A stretch of 64,000 nucleotides of DNA from Opitutaceae bacterium (GCA_016794785.1 JAEUHC010000014.1:310001-374000), one strand, 5' to 3'. Counted from the first letter of the stretch, positions 44,014 through 52,799 are shown. The notes: generated from the letters alone by a model not told the origin. Program-made: numbers and translations.

Positions 44014-44310
44014 TCAACGCACTTCCAACACGCGGTTCATCGTTCCGAATTCGTTCGGCACGCATTTGGGACACCCGCGATATTCGCCCTCGCAGCCCAG
44101 CTCACAGCACCATTGCCCATCAACTACGAATTTGTATTCGTAGCGCCCTTGCGCGAGCGCCAACGAGACAGCCCATTTGCCGTCCGGCAAGTGCTTGTGC
44201 AGCGGTGTGGCATCCGGCTTCCAATCATTAAACGTGCCAGCGACAAATACCGATTTTGCTTCCGGCGCCACGCACGTGAATTCGACTGTTTTGGTTTGGT
44301 TCTTTTTCAT
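44014..44310 (-). CDS. CBM48/AMPK-type glycogen-binding domain protein with a cysteine cluster
   Basis: 98 residues, no signal peptide. KSVFVAGTFNDWKPDATPL (19-37) and GRYEYKFVVDGQW (55-67) are the CBM48/isoamylase N-domain strands, ending VPNEFGTMNRVLEV. Where ordinary members have a DPxxPxxVPN loop, this one has WCCELGCEGEYRGCPKC (C68, C69, C73, C80, C83), a potential metal site or redox cluster. Stand-alone, cytosolic. The spacing and number of Cys suggest Zn or Cu(I) binding, not measured here. Confidence 0.85.
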   Translation of the reverse strand: MKKNQTKTVEFTCVAPEAKSVFVAGTFNDWKPDATPLHKHLPDGKWAVSLALAQGRYEYKFVVDGQWCCELGCEGEYRGCPKCVPNEFGTMNRVLEVR

Positions 44311-44335
44311 GTTTGTCTGGGTAAATGATGCCCAC

Positions 44336-45400
44336 TCACATGTCTTTCATGGGGGCCATGGACGCGGCAGCTGGCGCGGTGGGAGCGGGCGGCGCGAATC
44401 CCGTGAGACTTTTGCGCTGCTCTTCGGTGAGGATCTTGCTGGCATCGCCCACGGCGCGGATGAAGGCAAAGCGTGCATCGCCCGTCAGCTTGCCAATCGC
44501 AGCGATTTTCGCCTGTATCGCCATGGCGTCTGGCTGATCCGCGGCGGTGAGCGTCCACAACTCCTGCTCAGCCTGCTCCACGGCGCGATCCGCCGTGCTT
44601 TTCGCGAGCGCGGCTTGCTCCTTGGCTTTGTTTAGCGCGGCTTTCTGCTGGGTCGTTAGCGCGATGTGCTGCGGGTGATCGAGGAAGAAACCGGTGGCGC
44701 CGATATGATAGAGATGCGATGCGCCGGGAAAGCCCGGCAGCATGGACTGAGGCATGGCACCCGCGGCTCCGGCGCTCATCGGCCCCATCCCCATCATCCC
44801 GGCCATTTCCATCTGGTCCATGCCCATGCCGCCGCCGCTCATACCTGCTGCTGGCGCGGACGCCATTGAGCCGCCGCCACTAGACATCGGTGCGCTGCCG
44901 CCACCCATGGACATCATCTTATCCATCATTCCCATCATCTGACTCATCATCCCCATCATCCCGCCCGCGGGTGCAGCGGTGCCGCTCATGCCCGCCATCG
45001 GTGGAGCCGGGGACGCACCTGAGCTCATGCCCGCCATACCGCCACCCGATTTCATCTTATCCATTCCCATGCCCATAGCAGGACCTGCGGCGGGTGCCGC
45101 CGCCGACATTCCCGGCATCGCCGCGCCTGTTGGGGCCGCGGCCGCCGGCGGCGCAGCTTGCCTGAGTGCAGTTTCAAGCTGAGCGACCTTCGCCTGCAAT
45201 TGAGCAATTTGCTGCGCGAGCGCAGGATCGCCTTTAGCAGCGTCGGGGGGCATGGCCCCAGACGCGACATGCGCCGCGTGAGCCGGATCGACCGGTGCTT
45301 GAGCCGCGACGGCAATTTGCCCGAAAGTCGCAACGGTTGCCACCGCCAGCAGGGCGGCAGGAATGCGACGTGTAACGCTAGTTGGAATTCGATTTTTCAT
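44336..45400 (-). CDS. Met-rich periplasmic protein of the Spy/CpxP (LTxxQ) type
   Basis: 354 residues from the ATG at 45400 (alternative at 45409). Signal peptide about 11-30 (PAALLAVATVATFGQIAVA). The central 150 residues are extremely rich in Gly and Met (repeats such as GMSGGGMGMDQMEMAGMMGM), and the C-terminal part contains LTTQQKAALNKAKEQAA and ILTEEQRKSL, two LTxxQ motifs. Such proteins bind copper or silver or act as metal-sensing chaperones in the periplasm. The Met-rich segment is a likely Cu(I)/Ag(I) sink. Confidence 0.82.
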   Translation of the reverse strand: MKNRIPTSVTRRIPAALLAVATVATFGQIAVAAQAPVDPAHAAHVASGAMPPDAAKGDPALAQQIAQLQAKVAQLETALRQAAPPAAAAPTGAAMPGMSAAAPAAGPAMGMGMDKMKSGGGMAGMSSGASPAPPMAGMSGTAAPAGGMMGMMSQMMGMMDKMMSMGGGSAPMSSGGGSMASAPAAGMSGGGMGMDQMEMAGMMGMGPMSAGAAGAMPQSMLPGFPGASHLYHIGATGFFLDHPQHIALTTQQKAALNKAKEQAALAKSTADRAVEQAEQELWTLTAADQPDAMAIQAKIAAIGKLTGDARFAFIRAVGDASKILTEEQRKSLTGFAPPAPTAPAAASMAPMKDM

Positions 45401-45668
45401 ATTCAGCATTTTGGAGTGATTTGTTACGATCATTCGCCCCTAGATTTCCGGCGCGGGCCGGCTATTTTTCATTTTTCTCATGTCCTTCGCTGAGTCGCTG
45501 CCAGGTGTGCTCGCGGGTTAAAACATGGTGTCGTCGCCGCCATTCTAGCGGACGTGCTTCCATTCAACATTCTTACCCGTGCCTTTGCCCGTGGAGACAA
45601 GAGCACCGTCGCGCTGACGCGGCGCGACGGGTTTGGGATTCAACGGGAGAGCACACGTTGCGACGGAA

Positions 45669-46076
45669 TTACTTCTTTTCCGGCGCTACGGCGCAGCAAA
45701 ACGCGGCCCCTGCGCCGCACATGCTGCAGTTGTGCTGCATCTCGTCCTTGGTCTTTCCGTTCACGACGGTGATCGTGCCACCGCAATGCCCGCAGTCGTG
45801 CTTCGAGCCGACTTCCATCCAAGCCATCGGTGGCCTGCCATTGCTTTGCGTCGATTTATAGACGCTGAGCTTGGCGGTCTTGCAGGACCCGCAGACCAGC
45901 ATCACCGTCGAGTCGGGTTTGAGTTCCTTGGCCTGCGTCTGTGTCTTCACCGGTTCGAGACTGCGCCAATACTCCGAACCGGGTCCGGCGGTGGCGGCGG
46001 GAACGATCAGTGCAAGTGCAATGGCTAGGAGTGCGCCCAGCCCAATTGCCTTGTTTGTTTTCTGTGATGTATTCAT
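45669..46076 (-). CDS. Periplasmic Cys-rich protein (copy 1 of tandem pair)
   Basis: 135 residues. Signal peptide AIGLGALLAIALALIVPAATA. Paired cysteines C62/C65, C95/C98, C117/C120 and a terminal C127-C128. Motif order (YWRS, VCGSCK, GSKHDCGHCGG, MQHNCSMCG) is shared with the next gene, 28-35 residues apart. This looks like a rubredoxin- or zinc-ribbon-like double site working outside the cytoplasm. No assigned family. Confidence 0.8.
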   Translation of the reverse strand: MNTSQKTNKAIGLGALLAIALALIVPAATAGPGSEYWRSLEPVKTQTQAKELKPDSTVMLVCGSCKTAKLSVYKSTQSNGRPPMAWMEVGSKHDCGHCGGTITVVNGKTKDEMQHNCSMCGAGAAFCCAVAPEKK

Positions 46077-46139
46077 GGGATGTGTTCGTCGGTGTTTTTC
46101 GGCCGCGAGCGTTGGCCTGCGGCCGTAAGTTCTCTCGCG

Positions 46140-46541
46140 TTATTTTTTGTCGGGTGACGCCATGGCCACGCTGCACGTCACGGCGCCTTCACCGCACTTG
46201 CTGCAGTTATGCTGCATGGAGTCGGTGGTCTTGCCTTTGACTACCGTGATTTCGCCCTTGCACTCACCGCACGTGTGCTTGGACCCAACGGTGAACCACT
46301 CCTGCCGGCCTTGGTTGGGCAGCCCGACGTTTTTGGCATCGCGAATCAGCACGGTTTTGCAGCCCTTGCACTGCATCGTGACCGTGTCGTCGGGGCCTAC
46401 TTTCTTGGCCTCGGAAAAGGTGGTGACGGGCTTGGTGCTCCTCCAATAGGCGGAACCGGGGCCGGCATAGATAAGTGAAGCGAACGCACCGACAGCGGTG
46501 GTCGCGAGCAGGAGGCGAACGGTGTTGGATTTTGCTTTCAT
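46140..46541 (-). CDS. Periplasmic Cys-rich protein (copy 2 of tandem pair)
   Basis: 133 residues, paralogue of the gene downstream. Signal peptide RLLLATTAVGAFASLIYA. Cysteine pairs C58/C61 (MQCKGC), C91/C94 (HTCGECKGE), C113/C116 (MQHNCSKCG) and C123. Shared YWRSxxPVTT start and TVVxGKT linker. Likely the founder or the duplicate of the other; both appear to be co-transcribed with the Met-rich protein gene. Confidence 0.8.
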   Translation of the reverse strand: MKAKSNTVRLLLATTAVGAFASLIYAGPGSAYWRSTKPVTTFSEAKKVGPDDTVTMQCKGCKTVLIRDAKNVGLPNQGRQEWFTVGSKHTCGECKGEITVVKGKTTDSMQHNCSKCGEGAVTCSVAMASPDKK

Positions 46542-46577
46542 AGTATTGTGGGTTTAGCGACAGACTGGAAAGTTCAC

Positions 46578-46961
46578 TTAACTCGAGAGCGGCGCGGCGG
46601 CAGACGGCGGTGAAGGGATTGTGCGGCACGCCCTTGCTTTGGGCGTGGAAGGCGCGAGTTCCGCGAGGATAACCATTTCTGCGTCGGACTGGTTCGAGGC
46701 GGCCCCCGCATTGAGCCGGAATAGCAGCGTGCGCCGGGAATCGCGCACCTCCAAGTCACATTCGTCGAACCATACGAAAAACCGGCCAACGTTCTCGATG
46801 ATTCGCAACGCCCCCTTCCTCATGTTGAGGACAACGGCGCATGCGCGATAGCGATAGCTCTGACCGTGCTGATTCGTGATCGAGATACGGATGCCACCCT
46901 CAAGCGCCACGGTTGCCGGGCGAGGCGAACGAAGGGGTGACTTTTTTTTGAGAGCGGCCAT
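46578..46961 (-). CDS. Hypothetical small protein
   Basis: 127 residues from an ATG at 46961. The middle part (VALEGGIRISITNQHGQSYR, NVGRFFVWFDECDLEVRD) is beta-rich like a PilZ- or SH3-like small domain, the last 30 residues are low complexity Pro/Ser/Ala. No signal peptide. It could be a chance frame at the C-terminus, but the central segment looks coding. Confidence 0.45.
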   Translation of the reverse strand: MAALKKKSPLRSPRPATVALEGGIRISITNQHGQSYRYRACAVVLNMRKGALRIIENVGRFFVWFDECDLEVRDSRRTLLFRLNAGAASNQSDAEMVILAELAPSTPKARACRTIPSPPSAAAPLSS

Positions 46962-47032
46962 TTGACACCGCCATTCTCGCACATTTGGCGTCTCAGATAC
47001 TCCGCAACTCCGTGGAAAGACTGCGCATATTT

Positions 47033-47938
47033 TCAGGTCGGGAAGGTCGCTGCCTCGCGTGAGTCACGATACGTCCGCGGTGCAACGCCCGCGAAGCGCC
47101 GGAAATCGCGGTTGAACTGCGACAGGGATTGGTAACCGACTTCGAAGGCTACATCGCTGATCCGGAACTTGGGGTTGTGAAGAAGATTTTTGGCCTTCTC
47201 CACGCGCAGGCGCGCCACGTATTCCACGAAGTTAATCCCCGTCGCTTTCTTAAAAAGCAGGCTGAAATAGCCTGCGCTGACGTTTACCTGCCGGGCTACC
47301 GCACCGAGCGACAATTCCTCACGAAAGCCCTTGTCGATAATTTGCCGCCCGCGCGCCACCGCGGCGTTCAGGTCCCCGCCCCTTTCCAAGGCCAACTGGT
47401 TACCGCAGGCGGCAAGATGGCTGGCGAAAATCGTGAGCAGTTTCACCATCGCTTGGTATTGCGCGGGGGGCAGCACGCGCGATGCGAAGTAGGCCTCCTC
47501 GGCTTGCTTAAGGTCGATGTGCGTGCCCAGCCGCAAAAGCTCGCGCGCAATTTTCCCAAAGTGTCGCTGGCTGGGCGTCTCGATCAGAATTCGACCGGTC
47601 TGCAGAAATGCGATGAGCTTTTCCCCGACTCGAACAGGCACGGCTGTTTCACAAAGCCCGGCGAAGCACTTCAGAGTTTTTGCCTCAAGCTGTGCTTTCG
47701 ATTCGAGTTCTTTTTGAAGCGCGAAGCACGCCTCACATGCCCGGTTCGTCCGCGCCATCAGAGCGCAAAAAGGGCTGGCCGCGGCAGGCCTTTCCGGCGA
47801 ACCGCATTCGTGCGTTTCGCCGGGCTGATGCAGCGTCAGAGGCAGTCCGGTGGATTTTTCAAACGCAGACTGATAGTCTCGAAACATCGCGGATTCCGAG
47901 AGGGCGGCGTGGATGGGTGCGGAGGGCGCTGGAGTCAT
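47033..47938 (-). CDS. AraC-family regulator with PocR sensory domain
   Basis: 301 residues from the ATG at 47938 (an earlier ATG at 47977 is possible). Residues about 15-190 are a PocR-type domain with the conserved CALMARTNRACEACFALQ cysteine cluster and CETAVPVRVGEKLIAFLQTG. The C-terminal 100 residues form two AraC HTH motifs (LSLGAVARQVNVSAGYFSLL; ISDVAFEVGYQSLSQFNRDF). PocR domains bind small molecules or metals. Its target is likely the adjacent copper genes. Confidence 0.9.
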   Translation of the reverse strand: MTPAPSAPIHAALSESAMFRDYQSAFEKSTGLPLTLHQPGETHECGSPERPAAASPFCALMARTNRACEACFALQKELESKAQLEAKTLKCFAGLCETAVPVRVGEKLIAFLQTGRILIETPSQRHFGKIARELLRLGTHIDLKQAEEAYFASRVLPPAQYQAMVKLLTIFASHLAACGNQLALERGGDLNAAVARGRQIIDKGFREELSLGAVARQVNVSAGYFSLLFKKATGINFVEYVARLRVEKAKNLLHNPKFRISDVAFEVGYQSLSQFNRDFRRFAGVAPRTYRDSREAATFPT

Positions 47939-47999
47939 GCGTAGTGCTGTAACGCGCCCGGCGCGAAAATCCCTCATCCGTCAACCACGCCGGGGAAGG

Positions 48000-48800
48000 T
48001 CAAAGCCAAGTTCGCAGCCCGACGACCACGGACGTGGTTGAAATGTCCTCGCCGCTGCGTCGCGCCAGGCCGGCGGTCCCGCCGAGCGCGCGGCGCCATG
48101 TCACGCCGACGTAGGGCGAGAATTGCCGGTTGATGTCGTAGCGCAGGCGCAGGCCGAATTCCACGTCGTTGAACCCGCTCGCGACTTTCCGTCTCGGATC
48201 GTCTTGGAACGCCGCGTTAAGATCGATGCGCGGCTGGATCGCCCAGCGCTGCGTGATGAGTTGGTCGTAGCTTGCCGTGAAGCGAGCCGAGACCTTGCCC
48301 TTTTCACTCACGAAGAGCGCCGGCTCGATTTCGAACCAGTAGGGCGCGAGCCCTTCGAAACCGATGACGAAGTAGCCCGTAGTGCGACGCGCGGGGCCGC
48401 GGTAGTTGCGGTCGACACGAATGCCGGTTTGGAAATCCCAAAACGGGCTGAAGAGCCGGCTGTAGAGCGCTTGAAGTTCGATTTCGCCAGCCTTGGCGCC
48501 CGTCGCTTCCTGCGCGCCGTCGGCTTTCCACCAGAGTCTCTGGTAGTCTCCGCCGATCCAGCCCTCCGCATCGATTACGGCGGCATCGGGCGAATCACCG
48601 GTGCGAAACTCGGCCTTTTGAAACGAGGTGAAGGTGTTGATTGCGCGATCATGCACGGCGGGCTCCCAGCCGGTTGGCAGGGGTTTGCCAAGGCCCGAAG
48701 CGTGGCCCGAATGCTCGGAGTCGGCGGCCAGAGCGGCAAGCGACGAGCCGAGAAGGAACGCGAGTGCGCCCGAGACTGAGGCGAAGATTCTTATATTCAT
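48000..48800 (-). CDS. copB: Outer-membrane copper resistance protein CopB/PcoB family
   Basis: 266 residues from the ATG at 48800. Signal peptide (SGALAFLLGSSLAALA). The mature part has the CopB pattern: WIGGDYQRLWWKADG, LQALYSRLFSPFWDFQTGIR, PYWFEIEPALFVSEKGKVSA and a C-terminal strand ending in W-Leu. Short N-terminus with DSEHSGHASG lacks the long Met/His-rich repeats of Pseudomonas CopB. Together with the multicopper oxidase upstream (11 bases apart) it forms the periplasmic copper-oxidation and efflux system. Confidence 0.92.
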   Translation of the reverse strand: MNIRIFASVSGALAFLLGSSLAALAADSEHSGHASGLGKPLPTGWEPAVHDRAINTFTSFQKAEFRTGDSPDAAVIDAEGWIGGDYQRLWWKADGAQEATGAKAGEIELQALYSRLFSPFWDFQTGIRVDRNYRGPARRTTGYFVIGFEGLAPYWFEIEPALFVSEKGKVSARFTASYDQLITQRWAIQPRIDLNAAFQDDPRRKVASGFNDVEFGLRLRYDINRQFSPYVGVTWRRALGGTAGLARRSGEDISTTSVVVGLRTWL

Positions 48801-48811
48801 GCGGATTTTCC

Positions 48812-50836
48812 TCAACTGACGCTGAACACGCGGAACATCCCCGCCTCCATGTGATAGAAGAGATGGCAATGAAACGCCCAGTCACCGCGTGCATCTGCTG
48901 TGAGGAGCACGGAAAGTTTTTCGCCGGGCTTCACGGTCACTGTGTGTTTCAGCGCCGGAACGCCATCCACGCCGTTCTCGAGCTCCATGAACATGCCATG
49001 CAGGTGCAGCGGATGCTCCATCATCGTGTGGTTGACGAACGTGAGCCGCACGCGCTCGCCGAAACGTAGCCGGACCGGCTCGGCTTCGGAAAACTTCTTG
49101 CCGTCGAAACCCCAGATGAACCGCTCCATGTTGCCCGTCACGTTCATGACGATCTCGCGCCCGGGCACAGGCATCGGCCGCGCATCGAGCGCCACGAGAT
49201 CGCGGTAAACGAGGACGCGCCGGCCGTCTGCGCCGAGCCCGGTGCCGGGCTCGTGCGTGCGGCTCATCGGCGACATCGCTGTCATGCTGTTGCCCGGTCC
49301 GAATTCGTTTTTCATCGCGCCCATCCCGTCAGGGCCACCGCTCATGCCAACCACGCCCTCGTGACCGCTCGGTGCAGCGGACGATGACAAAGCCGAGGCA
49401 GCGTTGTCCGATGGAGCGGCACCGTGGTTCGCGTGCGCTCCCGCAGCCGGAGCGGCGGGCGATGGCGGCGGCGCGGCATTAGAGCCGTGCGGACTCTGGT
49501 TCATGCCGGGCATCGCCTCCGCCGGCGGAGCCGGTTTCGTGCCCCCCATGATCGCCGAATGGTCAGCGGCGCTCATGCTGCTCATCCCGCCCATTTGCTT
49601 TCCACCCATTTCCATTTTTGCGGTGGCGGGTTCGCCCGCTGCCATGTCCGCCATACCCATGTCCGCCATCGTGCGCAGCGGGCGCTTTCTGCGTGCGGGG
49701 ATTTGCACCGTCAGGCCTTCGCGCGGCGCAAGGGTGCCGAGCGCGTAGCCGCTGCGGTCCGTCGTTTCGGCGAACAGCGAGTAAGCGCGCCTCTCCGTGG
49801 GCTCGACGAGGACGTCGTAGGTTTCCGCCGCTCCCATCCGAAATTCCTCCACCTCGACCGGCTTCACGTGCTGGCCGTCGGCTTGGACGATGGTCATTTT
49901 CAGGCCGGGGATGCGGACGTCGAAATGCGTCGTCGCGGCGGCGTTGATGAAGCGCAACCGCACGCGCTCGCCGGGATTGAAGATTCCGGTCCACGGCGTC
50001 TCAGCCGGCCGACCGTTGAGCAAATAATTGAAATACGTCCCGGTAAGATCCGCGATGTCGCTCGGGTCCATCCGCATCTTGCCCCATTCCTTGCGCCCGG
50101 CCCAGGTGCGTTTGAATCCTTTTGCGGACACGTCGTCGAAGAAATCGCCCAGCGTGCGCTGCTGGAGGTTGCTGAAATTACTCTGTTTTTTCAGCTTCGC
50201 GAGGAGCCGCATCGGATCGGAAAACGTCCAATCCGAAAGCATCACCACATATTCGCGTGCGTAAGTGAACGGCTCCGGTTCGGCGGGATCGATGACGAGC
50301 GGGCCGTAGAGACCGAGCTGTTCCTGCATCCCCGAGTGGCTGTGATACCAATACGTGCCGTATTGCTTGAGCGGAAACCGATAGACGAAGGTCTCACCGG
50401 GATCGATGCCCTTGAACGTCACGCCCGGCACGCCATCCATGTCGTTCGGCAACAGGATGCCGTGCCAGTGAATCGAGGAGCGTTCCTTCAGTCGGTTGGT
50501 GACGCGCAGCTCGATCTCCTGACCTTGACGAAAGCGAAGCAATGGCGCGGGCAACGAACCGTTGACGGTGACGGCCTGACCAACGCGGTCGCCGATGCCG
50601 AAGTCCATTTTGTCGATCGTCAGATCGACCACGGATGCGCCCGACGCAGGCGAACCGGCCGACGACGTGACCGGCATCGCAGGCGCAGAGTGGCCGGCAT
50701 GCGGCGTCTGGGCATAGGCCGGTGCAAATTTGGATAGCCCCGCCCACACGCCCGCTGCCGCGGCAAATCGCAAAAACTCGCGGCGGGAGGCGGCGGTAGG
50801 ATATGGTAGAACGGAGAGAGAGTCGGAGCGGGGCAT
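48812..50836 (-). CDS. copA: Copper resistance multicopper oxidase CopA/PcoA
   Basis: 674 residues from the ATG at 50836. Tat signal SRREFLRFAAAAGVWAG. Type 2/3 copper ligands in SSIHWHGILLPND and YWYHSHSGMQEQLGLYG in the first third, and HPLHLHG with HCHLFYHMEAGMFRVF in the last 40 residues including the type 1 Cys and Met. A Met/His-rich loop of about 140 residues (around 430-570) is inserted before the last domain. Exported in folded form with copper, it oxidises periplasmic Cu(I). Regulated probably by the ECF sigma factor upstream. Confidence 0.95.
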   Translation of the reverse strand: MPRSDSLSVLPYPTAASRREFLRFAAAAGVWAGLSKFAPAYAQTPHAGHSAPAMPVTSSAGSPASGASVVDLTIDKMDFGIGDRVGQAVTVNGSLPAPLLRFRQGQEIELRVTNRLKERSSIHWHGILLPNDMDGVPGVTFKGIDPGETFVYRFPLKQYGTYWYHSHSGMQEQLGLYGPLVIDPAEPEPFTYAREYVVMLSDWTFSDPMRLLAKLKKQSNFSNLQQRTLGDFFDDVSAKGFKRTWAGRKEWGKMRMDPSDIADLTGTYFNYLLNGRPAETPWTGIFNPGERVRLRFINAAATTHFDVRIPGLKMTIVQADGQHVKPVEVEEFRMGAAETYDVLVEPTERRAYSLFAETTDRSGYALGTLAPREGLTVQIPARRKRPLRTMADMGMADMAAGEPATAKMEMGGKQMGGMSSMSAADHSAIMGGTKPAPPAEAMPGMNQSPHGSNAAPPPSPAAPAAGAHANHGAAPSDNAASALSSSAAPSGHEGVVGMSGGPDGMGAMKNEFGPGNSMTAMSPMSRTHEPGTGLGADGRRVLVYRDLVALDARPMPVPGREIVMNVTGNMERFIWGFDGKKFSEAEPVRLRFGERVRLTFVNHTMMEHPLHLHGMFMELENGVDGVPALKHTVTVKPGEKLSVLLTADARGDWAFHCHLFYHMEAGMFRVFSVS

Positions 50837-50904
50837 GAGATTCGGTTGCGAGTGTTGGAAGGCCGAGCACAGAGTCCGTTGCGCGCTAGACCATGCTGGT
50901 ATCA

Positions 50905-50933
50905 ACGCCGACCGGGCCTGCTAACCTCGGTTC
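50905..50933 (-). promoter_or_regulatory. Possible ECF-type promoter for copA-copB
   Basis: On the minus strand GAACCG (50928-50933) and CGGCGT (50905-50910) are separated by 17 bases, resembling ECF -35 (GAAC) and -10 (CGTC-like) elements, about 65 bases before the copA start. Assigned because of the adjacent ECF sigma gene; the match is loose. Confidence 0.35.
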
Positions 50934-51037
50934 ATTACACCTCAGATAAATAAACGGAAGGTGAACACCCCATCGGCGAATAGCTCTGTTAGTCGTGCTC
51001 ATGCGTCGAACATACCCAAGAAAGCTAGCGCAGACGT

Positions 51038-51628
51038 TTACGCTTTTTCCCTCCCACAGAAGCACTCTAGGCACTTTTCGTGACTGCACGCGCCGCAGAA
51101 AAGTTCGAGACGCTGCCGCAAGGACCTCCGCGCACGGTGCAACGCGACTTCCAAAGTGCCGACCTTGATCTTCAATTCGCGACCCACCACCGTCTTCGAC
51201 TCGCCGTTCAAGTCGATCCGTTGAATCAATTTGGCATAGCGCGGGTTCAATCCCGGCAACAAGCCGCTGAAGCACGCGCAGACCACCCGATTCCAATCTT
51301 TCGGCGGCGCGGCGAAATTTTCACCGGCAGCCTGCATTTCGGTCCAGAGGCGATCAGTGCGACGCTGCTCCGAGGATTTCCGGCGGTAGTGGTCACTGAT
51401 CGCGTTGCGCAGAATGCGATAGAACCAAGTCACGGCTTTCTCTCCGCGGCGCAATTGCGCGTCGTGTTGGAAGGCCTTGAGCAGGCTCTGCTGCAACAAA
51501 TCCTCGGCCTCCGACTCGCTCCCGGTGCGTGCGATCAAGAATCGTTGGAAGCGGGCGCGCTCGGCCACAATGGCGTCGATGACTTCGCGGGACGGAGGCG
51601 ATTTCGATTTTACGCACGGGGATGCCAC
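51038..51628 (-). CDS. ECF sigma factor with C-terminal Cys-rich domain (CorE-like)
   Basis: 196 residues. Sigma-2 region about 25-85 (ARFQRFLIARTGSESEAEDL, AVTWFYRILRNAISDHYRR) and sigma-4 about 125-172 (YAKLIQRIDLNGESKTVV; LEVALHRARRSLRQRL). The last residues (C178, C181, C186, C189, C191 in CGACSHEKCLECFC) are the Cys-rich domain that in Myxococcus CorE-type sigma factors senses Cu, Cd or other metals without an anti-sigma partner; C117 and C119 are additional candidates. It is upstream of copA-copB on the same strand. Confidence 0.9.
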   Translation of the reverse strand: MASPCVKSKSPPSREVIDAIVAERARFQRFLIARTGSESEAEDLLQQSLLKAFQHDAQLRRGEKAVTWFYRILRNAISDHYRRKSSEQRRTDRLWTEMQAAGENFAAPPKDWNRVVCACFSGLLPGLNPRYAKLIQRIDLNGESKTVVGRELKIKVGTLEVALHRARRSLRQRLELFCGACSHEKCLECFCGREKA

Positions 51629-51718
51629 ATCTCTTGAACGCCTTATCGACGCGAATCCCTCAAATTTTCGCAGCTAGGATTTGGCTGAGCCGTGCAAGGG
51701 CTAGAAATTTGCCCCGCC

Positions 51719-52789
51719 TCAGAGGCGCTCGATCACGATGCGCGGCTCTTTCGCTGCGCCTTGTTCGTAGGCGAGAATGGCTCCCCTTCCGTCTTTCAGC
51801 GCGACCGCCGTTGCAAACCGGGCGTCGCTGGCGAGCTTCACCGGTTCGGCATCCCGCAAATCCCGCACCGAAACCAAATCTGTGCCTCGCTGCCAGAAGA
51901 CGAACGCCTGACCACCGTTGGAGATGACAATCGGCTGCTTGCCCTGACCGAGGCTTACCTCCCCTCCCTCCGCGCGAGTGAGGAACACCTCCCCGGCGCG
52001 TTGCCACACGCTCCAAAACTTACCGCCTCCGGCCGCGACGATGCGTCCGCCATCCATCGGGCATCCCTTCAAGTTCCACGTGCCTTCGCCGAGCTTTCGC
52101 GCCGCAGCGAACTGATTCGCGCCGTTTGGCCGCGTCGAAAGCCACATGTCGCGCGTTCCCTCGATGGAGTTGCGCCACATCACGGCGAGGTTCCCGCCGG
52201 TGTCGAACAACGCAGTCGGATGGCAGCATTCGCAGATTGAAGTATCCGGCGAACGATACACCTGCTCGTTCTTGCCCCAAGTGCGACCGCCATCCTGCGA
52301 GAACGCGCCCCACAATTCCGTCTTCCCGCTTCGGAGATCGAGCCACGTGACAAACAATCGGCCGTCGGGCGCGCCCGTAAGATCGTGCAGCCCTTCACGA
52401 GCGCTCGCGGGGACATCGTTCACCGTGGCAGCATCGCTCCACGTCTTGCCGCCGTCCGCCGAGGTGAACGCGAACAGTTCCTGCCCGATCAGGGTGACGG
52501 TGACACGATTGCCGTGCGCGGCGATGCGCGGACCGCGCCGCATACCGAGCATCAGCTTCGGCAAAGTCGCCACCTTGTTCGCCTGGCCAAACGTCACGCC
52601 GCCATCGTCAGAGTGGGCGACGAAGATTTCCTGACCGCGGCCGAAGGCGAGATAGACCCGGCCCTCCGCCGTGGCGGCGAGCTGCGGCTGGGCGGCGTTG
52701 GGAAACTCGGCGGCGCGTGCGATGAGCGTGGGTGCTATGCCAAGGAGAGCGAATGCGAGGGAGCGAGCGGCAAGTGGGAGCAGGTGCAT
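51719..52789 (-). CDS. Secreted BNR-repeat (sialidase-fold) protein with CECC metal motif
   Basis: 356 residues from the ATG at 52789. Signal peptide AARSLAFALLGIAPTLIARAA. At least three Asp-box/BNR repeats (SDDGGVTFG, SADGGKTWS, SQDGGRTWG) on a six-bladed propeller. Between blades lies TSICECCHPTALF with three cysteines and a histidine, not part of the sialidase active site; it could be a copper site. Sialidase catalytic residues are not clear, so the enzyme name is not used. It is in the copper gene block. Confidence 0.75.
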   Translation of the reverse strand: MHLLPLAARSLAFALLGIAPTLIARAAEFPNAAQPQLAATAEGRVYLAFGRGQEIFVAHSDDGGVTFGQANKVATLPKLMLGMRRGPRIAAHGNRVTVTLIGQELFAFTSADGGKTWSDAATVNDVPASAREGLHDLTGAPDGRLFVTWLDLRSGKTELWGAFSQDGGRTWGKNEQVYRSPDTSICECCHPTALFDTGGNLAVMWRNSIEGTRDMWLSTRPNGANQFAAARKLGEGTWNLKGCPMDGGRIVAAGGGKFWSVWQRAGEVFLTRAEGGEVSLGQGKQPIVISNGGQAFVFWQRGTDLVSVRDLRDAEPVKLASDARFATAVALKDGRGAILAYEQGAAKEPRIVIERL

Positions 52790-52799
52790 GGCACGTAGC

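Noticed and set aside
49424..50737. 437-codon plus-strand open frame
   Set aside because: Antisense to copA, whose copper-binding motifs are clear.
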